DNA of 64,000 bases from Uliginosibacterium gangwonense DSM 18521 (GTDB lineage: Bacteria > Pseudomonadota > Gammaproteobacteria > Burkholderiales > Rhodocyclaceae): NCBI RefSeq assembly GCF_000373965.1, contig NZ_KB892835.1, positions 277,667-341,666 of the forward strand. Direction: 5' to 3'. Positions within the stretch are counted from its first letter, which is position 1. Each line of letters starts with the position of its first letter. Under the pieces are notes generated by a model. That model did not search any database and was not told where the DNA came from. It was given only the letters and a program-made list of their open reading frames with translations. Both the position numbers and the translations under genes were made by a program. Positions 60,049 through 64,000 of the stretch are shown here, one piece after another.

Positions 60049-61218
60049 ATGAAAAATGAACTCCCCCCGCCAGGGGCCGATGCGCTGGCCCACTCAGCCC
60101 TGTTGTCGCAACGCATTACAGCCGAAATAACCGCTGCCGGGGGCTGGATCAGTTTCGCCCGTTTTATGGAGATGGCGCTGTACACGCCAGGGTTGGGCTA
60201 CTACAGCGGCGGGGCACGCAAATTCGGGCCGGAGGGGGATTTCATCACTTCGCCGGAAATCTCGCCCCTGTTCGGGCGCTCCCTGGCTCGGCAGGTGGCC
60301 CAGGTGCTGGCAGCCTCAATGCCCCACGTGATCGAGGTTGGCGCGGGAACGGGGCTTCTGGCTTGTGATCTACTGGCCGAGCTGGAAGCGCTGGGCTGTA
60401 CGCCAGTGCATTACGACATCATTGAACTCTCGGGTGAGCTGCGTGCGCGGCAGGCTGAAAACCTGCAGACCAAGGTGCCGCATCTGGCGGATCGGGTCCG
60501 GTGGTTGGATGCGCTGCCGGAGCAATTCTCCGGGTGTTTGGTGGCCAACGAGCTGCTGGATGTGCTGCCGGTGCAGCTTGTAGCGTGGCGCCAAGGGGGG
60601 ATTTTTGAGCGTGGCGTGATCTGGGATGCTGCGCAGGAGAAGTTTGACTGGCAGGATCGCCCCGCCGCAGGCCGCCTGCTGGGTGTTGCCGAGTCTCTGG
60701 GGGTCGAAAGCCCGGAGGAAGGTGAGTATCTGAGTGAGGTCTGTCTGCCTGCCCGTGCCTGGGTGGCCGAGTGGGGCGCCCGTCTGAGTCAGGGCGCGCT
60801 GATCCTGATTGATTACGGCTACCCGCAGGCCGAGTATTACCTGCCCAGCCGCACATCCGGGACGGTGCAGTGCTATTACCGCCATCGGGCGCATACCGAC
60901 TTGCTGCTCTGGCCGGGGCTCAACGACATTACCTCGTTCGTGGATTTCACCGCAGTGGCCGAAGCCGCCGATGAAGCAGGTTTGGCTGTGTACGGCTATA
61001 CCACGCAAGCCAGTTTCCTCAATAACTGTGGTCTGCTGGCCTTGCTGGAGACAATTGGCGCGAGCGACGAGGCGCCCTACGTGCGGGCTTCACGCGCAGC
61101 GCTTCGCCTGATCGCCCCGCATGAGATGGGCGAACTCTTCAAGGTGCTGATTATCGGGCGGGAGATGGACTCCCGCCTGATCGGGCTGGCAACAGGGGAT
61201 CGCACCCACGCATTGTGA
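60049..61218 (+). CDS. MidA/NDUFAF7-family SAM-dependent methyltransferase (COG1565)
   Basis: The 389-residue soluble protein belongs to the family of mitochondrial MidA/NDUFAF7, which dimethylates an arginine of complex I. It shows ARFMEMALYTPGLGYYSG (about 31-48), GDFITSPEISPLFGRSLARQ, VIEVGAGTGLLACDLLAELE (about 94-113, SAM loop) and VANELLDVLPVQLVAWRQG. GALILIDYGYPQAEYYLPSR lies further on. The bacterial substrate is not established. ATG 60049 is used. Convergent with the small gene at 61258. Confidence 0.85.
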   Translation: MKNELPPPGADALAHSALLSQRITAEITAAGGWISFARFMEMALYTPGLGYYSGGARKFGPEGDFITSPEISPLFGRSLARQVAQVLAASMPHVIEVGAGTGLLACDLLAELEALGCTPVHYDIIELSGELRARQAENLQTKVPHLADRVRWLDALPEQFSGCLVANELLDVLPVQLVAWRQGGIFERGVIWDAAQEKFDWQDRPAAGRLLGVAESLGVESPEEGEYLSEVCLPARAWVAEWGARLSQGALILIDYGYPQAEYYLPSRTSGTVQCYYRHRAHTDLLLWPGLNDITSFVDFTAVAEAADEAGLAVYGYTTQASFLNNCGLLALLETIGASDEAPYVRASRAALRLIAPHEMGELFKVLIIGREMDSRLIGLATGDRTHAL

Positions 61219-61257
61219 TGCATGGGCAGCTACGCCCCTTTGGCCCGCTCGCCTGCC

Positions 61258-61452
61258 TCATTCCTGTGCACTGTAGAGTGTGCGCAGAAATTCATCCGGG
61301 TTATCCACGGTACAGGTGTGGGGGTGTTCGCTGGCGTGGGCTGCCTCGGCGGCACACATCAGCGCATCTTGCGGGAGCCAGTTGGCGTTGAGCACTTCGT
61401 CACCGTAGCGCTCGGTCTCTGTTTGAGTGCTGCTGATCGTTGTTGTATCCAT
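61258..61452 (-). CDS. Small acidic hypothetical protein
   Basis: A 64-residue acidic product beginning MDTTTISSTQTETERYGDEV and including QDALMCAAEAAHASEHPHTC near the middle. It is soluble and has no recognised domain. The start is set at 61452, where GGTGAG is the only Shine-Dalgarno-like sequence; 61464 and 61491 are also possible. About 170 bp of AT-richer DNA follow up to the asparaginase gene. Reality of the gene rests on length and codon usage, so confidence is low. Confidence 0.4.
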   Translation of the reverse strand: MDTTTISSTQTETERYGDEVLNANWLPQDALMCAAEAAHASEHPHTCTVDNPDEFLRTLYSAQE

Positions 61453-61664
61453 GATTCTCACCATCTGTGAAGCTTGCCTTGTGGGCATCAACCGGCTGCT
61501 CGGAGTGCATGCGGCTCCGTTTGAAGCTGCGTTGCAAGCACTCTTGATTACATAACGAACGAGCCTACAGAAAGGTTGAGTGTATGGAAATGTGTTTTTA
61601 TGTTAAGCGGTGTGTTTGAGACGAAAATACAACAGGCGTCTCATTCATGAGTGAGCAAAGCCAC

Positions 61665-62633
61665 CTAAACGCTTGCCAGCCAAGCCTGCAGGCCGGATGG
61701 CGCCACGCCTGCCGCCAATCCCACCATTAGGGCAATGCGGGCTTGCAAAGGGCTGAGTTGTTCGGCAGCGAGCGTGCCCAGGCTGCTGTCATCCTCATTG
61801 TGGTTGGGGAGGACAGATGCGCCAATTCGTGAAGCACGAACAATAACAATGCCCTGAGCGATGGCCTCGCTGATCGCGGGGCGCAATGCTTCGGGGATGC
61901 TGCCATGACCTGCCAGCGCCAGCACAATGCCCCGGCAACCCAGATTCTGTAGCGCATGGAAGTGATCTGCGGAAAGTCCTGCGTATGCCATTAGGATGTC
62001 GACACGCGGCAAATTCGTCGTGGGCTTCAGCGTCAGGATGGCGGGGCGGGGGATCGGCGCCGGGCGGTGATAGCGTACGGCCTGATCGAAAACGATACCT
62101 TCCTCGCCTGCAGCCCCTGCGCTCAGTGCATCAGGGGCGTGAGTGTGGGTTTTGACCACGTGGCGGGCAGGCAATATGTGGTCATTGACCACCACTAGCA
62201 CCCCACGACCGTAGCTGTGTGGTGCCAGGGCGACCCGGGCGGCCTGCAGCAGATTCAGCGGCCCATCGGCAGAGAGACTGTCCGCTGGGCGCATGGCGGC
62301 AGTGATGACAACGGGTTTCCCGGTAGGAAGTAACAGGTGTAGCGCAAAGGCGGTTTCCTCCAACGTATCGGTGCCATGTGTGATGACGATGCCATCAATG
62401 TCGGGCGTGTCGATCAGCGTCTGGATGCGCTCTGCCAACTGTAGCCAATGTGTGGGGTGCATGTCCCGGCTATCGAGCGCGAAGGGCTGCTCGGTATGCC
62501 ATTGGGCCAGACTGCGCAGGTCCGGCACTGCATCCAGCAAGGCATCCACCGGCAAGGTGGCTGCGGTGTAGTGGCTTTGCGCACCGGTTCCGGCAATGGT
62601 GCCACCAGTGGCGATCAGGGCGAGGCGGGGCAT
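61665..62633 (-). CDS. L-asparaginase (type I/II fold, cytoplasmic)
   Basis: The 322-residue asparaginase has both catalytic threonine regions: LALIATGGTIAGTGAQSH (about 4-21) and GIVITHGTDTLEETAFAL (about 79-96), then ADGPLNLLQAARVAL. It hydrolyses L-asparagine to aspartate and ammonia. No signal peptide is seen, so it is cytoplasmic, although the K/L-rich features of E. coli type II are missing. ATG 62633 (MPRLALIAT) is favoured because the family starts there; 62654 is possible. It lies 49 bp downstream of the gltL stop codon, same direction, so cotranscription with the amino-acid transporter is likely. Confidence 0.88.
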   Translation of the reverse strand: MPRLALIATGGTIAGTGAQSHYTAATLPVDALLDAVPDLRSLAQWHTEQPFALDSRDMHPTHWLQLAERIQTLIDTPDIDGIVITHGTDTLEETAFALHLLLPTGKPVVITAAMRPADSLSADGPLNLLQAARVALAPHSYGRGVLVVVNDHILPARHVVKTHTHAPDALSAGAAGEEGIVFDQAVRYHRPAPIPRPAILTLKPTTNLPRVDILMAYAGLSADHFHALQNLGCRGIVLALAGHGSIPEALRPAISEAIAQGIVIVRASRIGASVLPNHNEDDSSLGTLAAEQLSPLQARIALMVGLAAGVAPSGLQAWLASV

Positions 62634-62681
62634 GGCTGAAGGTATGCCCGCCATCCGAATGGCATGGCGGGCGAGGCTCGA

Positions 62682-63425
62682 TTAGTGATTCAGAATCTTG
62701 GAGAGGAACTGCTGGGCACGATCCGAACGTGGGGTGTTGAAGAAGTCATCCTTCGTTGCGTCTTCCACGATCTGGCCGTGATCCATGAACACTACGCGGT
62801 GCGCCACCTTGCGGGCAAAGCCCATTTCGTGGGTGACGACCATCATGGTCATGCCTTCCTGCGCCAGTTCCACCATTACGTCCAACACTTCGTTGATCAT
62901 CTCGGGGTCAAGCGCCGAGGTGGGTTCGTCGAAGAGCATGCAGATCGGGTCCATCGACAGTGCGCGGGCAATGGCCACACGTTGTTGCTGACCACCGGAG
63001 AGTTCGCCAGGAAACTTGTTGGCCTGTTCCTTCAACCCCACACGGTCGAGCAGCTTGAGGCCGCGCTCGCGTGCTTCATCCTGGCTGCGGCCCAGCACCT
63101 TGGTCTGGCCGATGCACAGGTTCTCGGTAATGCTCATGTGCGGGAACAATTCAAAGTGCTGGAACACCATGCCGACATGCGAGCGCAGTTTGGGCAGGTT
63201 GGTGGAGGGGTCATTGACCTTGATGTCATTGACGATGATCTCGCCCTTCTGGATCGGTTCCAGACCATTGACGCACTTGATGAGTGTGGATTTGCCCGAA
63301 CCCGAGGGGCCACAGACGACCACTACTTCGCCCTTGTTGACGTGGGTGGTGCAATCGGTGAGTACCTGGAACTGACCGTACCACTTGGAAACGTTTTGTA
63401 TATTGATCATGGCTTGTTGGCTCAA
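62682..63425 (-). CDS. gltL: Glutamate/aspartate-type ABC transporter ATP-binding protein
   Basis: A 247-residue ABC ATPase of the polar amino-acid group. Walker A is [17 protein letters not shown] (about 34-50), the signature is [16 protein letters not shown], Walker B is [15 protein letters not shown] and the H-loop is VVTHEMGFA. It powers uptake with the permeases and a periplasmic binding protein beyond the window. MINIQNV at 63410 is an alternative start. It overlaps the permease stop by 4 bp. The following asparaginase gene suggests a role in supplying nitrogen from amino acids. Confidence 0.9.
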   Translation of the reverse strand: MSQQAMINIQNVSKWYGQFQVLTDCTTHVNKGEVVVVCGPSGSGKSTLIKCVNGLEPIQKGEIIVNDIKVNDPSTNLPKLRSHVGMVFQHFELFPHMSITENLCIGQTKVLGRSQDEARERGLKLLDRVGLKEQANKFPGELSGGQQQRVAIARALSMDPICMLFDEPTSALDPEMINEVLDVMVELAQEGMTMMVVTHEMGFARKVAHRVVFMDHGQIVEDATKDDFFNTPRSDRAQQFLSKILNH

Positions 63426-64000
63426 CGAATAATTGCGATGCGCTTGTTGAAATACTTCACAAGCATAGACAGTGAGAAGCAGATCACGAAATATATAATA
63501 GATACAAAGATATACATTTCGACCGAACGACCGTAGTTTTGCCCTGTGATTTCAGCCGCCTTGAGCAGATCCTTGGCGCCAATGGCGTACACCAGGGAAG
63601 TATCCTGGAACAGGATGAAGGTCTGGGTGAGCAGCACCGGCACCATGTTGCGGAAAGCCTGTGGCAGCACCACGTGGCCCATCGTCTGCCAATAGGTCAT
63701 GCCAATGGCGTAGCCCGCGTTGATCTGGCCACGCGACACACTCTGGATGCCTGCACGCATGATTTCGCTGTAGAACGCGGCCTGGAATAGCGTGAAGGTG
63801 ATGAGCGCGGATTTCTCCTGCCCGATGGGCTCACCAATGATGAGCGGGATCAGGAAGAAGAACCACAGGATCATCAGCAGCAGCGGAATGGAACGCATCA
63901 GGTCAACATAGATCTTGGCGCCGAGCGCCAGAAATTTGCCGCCAGACAGGCGCGCCAAGGCGAGCAGCGTACCGATGACCACGCCACCGATCATGGCTAT
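63422..64000 (-). CDS. gltK: Glutamate/aspartate ABC transporter permease (5' end outside window)
   Basis: Only the C-terminal 190 or so residues are seen; the N-terminus is beyond base 64000. It has several transmembrane helices and the EAA loop typical of polar amino-acid permeases, in [20 protein letters not shown] (about residues 95-114 of the visible part). [20 protein letters not shown] and [19 protein letters not shown] ends also match HisM/GltK. It forms the membrane channel driven by GltL. The stop overlaps the gltL start by 4 bp. GltJ and the binding protein should lie to the right. Confidence 0.85.
   Translation of the reverse strand: MAMIGGVVIGTLLALARLSGGKFLALGAKIYVDLMRSIPLLLMILWFFFLIPLIIGEPIGQEKSALITFTLFQAAFYSEIMRAGIQSVSRGQINAGYAIGMTYWQTMGHVVLPQAFRNMVPVLLTQTFILFQDTSLVYAIGAKDLLKAAEITGQNYGRSVEMYIFVSIIYFVICFSLSMLVKYFNKRIAIIR

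Noticed and set aside
1..64000. tRNA, rRNA, CRISPR arrays, prophage or insertion sequences
   Set aside because: No cloverleaf, no spaced direct repeats, no integrase, capsid or complete transposase sequence was seen when reading the window, although a covariance search would be more sensitive for tRNA.

Overview
The window reads as ordinary chromosome of a heterotrophic Gram-negative betaproteobacterium, most likely a member of the Neisseriales/Chromobacteriaceae. This is inferred from gene content: FadL and LamB outer-membrane porins, lipoproteins, a PsrA-type fatty-acid regulator, a NemR-type electrophile sensor, aerobic HemF and a GltKL uptake system. It was not tested by any search. Genes are dense, both strands are used, and I see no rRNA, tRNA, CRISPR array, prophage or intact insertion sequence. 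One roughly 100-bp palindromic element (6488-6586) is the only repeat of mobile type.

Layout. 1-3.5 kb: a methyltransferase/spermidine-synthase-like gene, a DUF2917 gene divergent from a MocR-type regulator, a VOC protein and a small hypothetical gene. 4-6.6 kb: a NemR-like repressor with two copies of its operator, a CurA-like reductase and a DJ-1/PfpI protein, which together form an electrophile/carbonyl defence unit. 6.6-10.9 kb: VF530, a NYN-domain protein, a TRIC-type channel, YciA thioesterase, and a quinone-oxidoreductase-like gene divergent from a LysR regulator across a perfect palindrome. 11-20.2 kb: duplicated small exported proteins, a spermidine-synthase-like gene, a signal peptidase I homologue lacking the catalytic lysine, ChaN, a zinc-type Fur/ZIP/COG0523 operon, a WYL regulator with two VOC genes, and an FHA-EAL signalling protein. 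20.3-22.4 kb: a 53-residue membrane protein behind a strongly structured leader, a LysR regulator and a membrane protein.

22.7-37.9 kb holds a nearly complete fatty-acid beta-oxidation locus on the plus strand: psrA with its own operator, fadE, a thiolase, an ECH-HAD fusion, fadL, a second HAD-ECH fusion of reversed domain order, a second thiolase, DUF4442, a chalcone-isomerase-like protein, fadD and a nitronate-monooxygenase-like flavoprotein. It covers uptake, activation, every step of the cycle and regulation. hemF follows.

39-44.4 kb carries a TPR membrane protein and then a two-gene unit of a divergent HSP90-family ATPase and a 760-residue TPR protein. This is the best candidate in the window for an uncharacterised system. 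44.4-53.4 kb: a pectate lyase, lysA/lysR with a PIN-domain gene, and a maltodextrin locus (LamB-type porin, free-standing CBM41 protein, GH13 amylase) behind two palindromic LacI-type operators. 53.4-64 kb is housekeeping and accessory: flavin reductase, PHP phosphoesterase, mutY, AraC-type regulator, two lipoproteins, a ClpP paralogue, a Lon-N-domain protein, a MidA-type methyltransferase, asparaginase, and gltL/gltK running off the right edge.

Family names come from recognising motifs in the translated sequence. No database search was run. Start codons were moved from the longest frame where a ribosome-binding site or family N-terminus argued for it.
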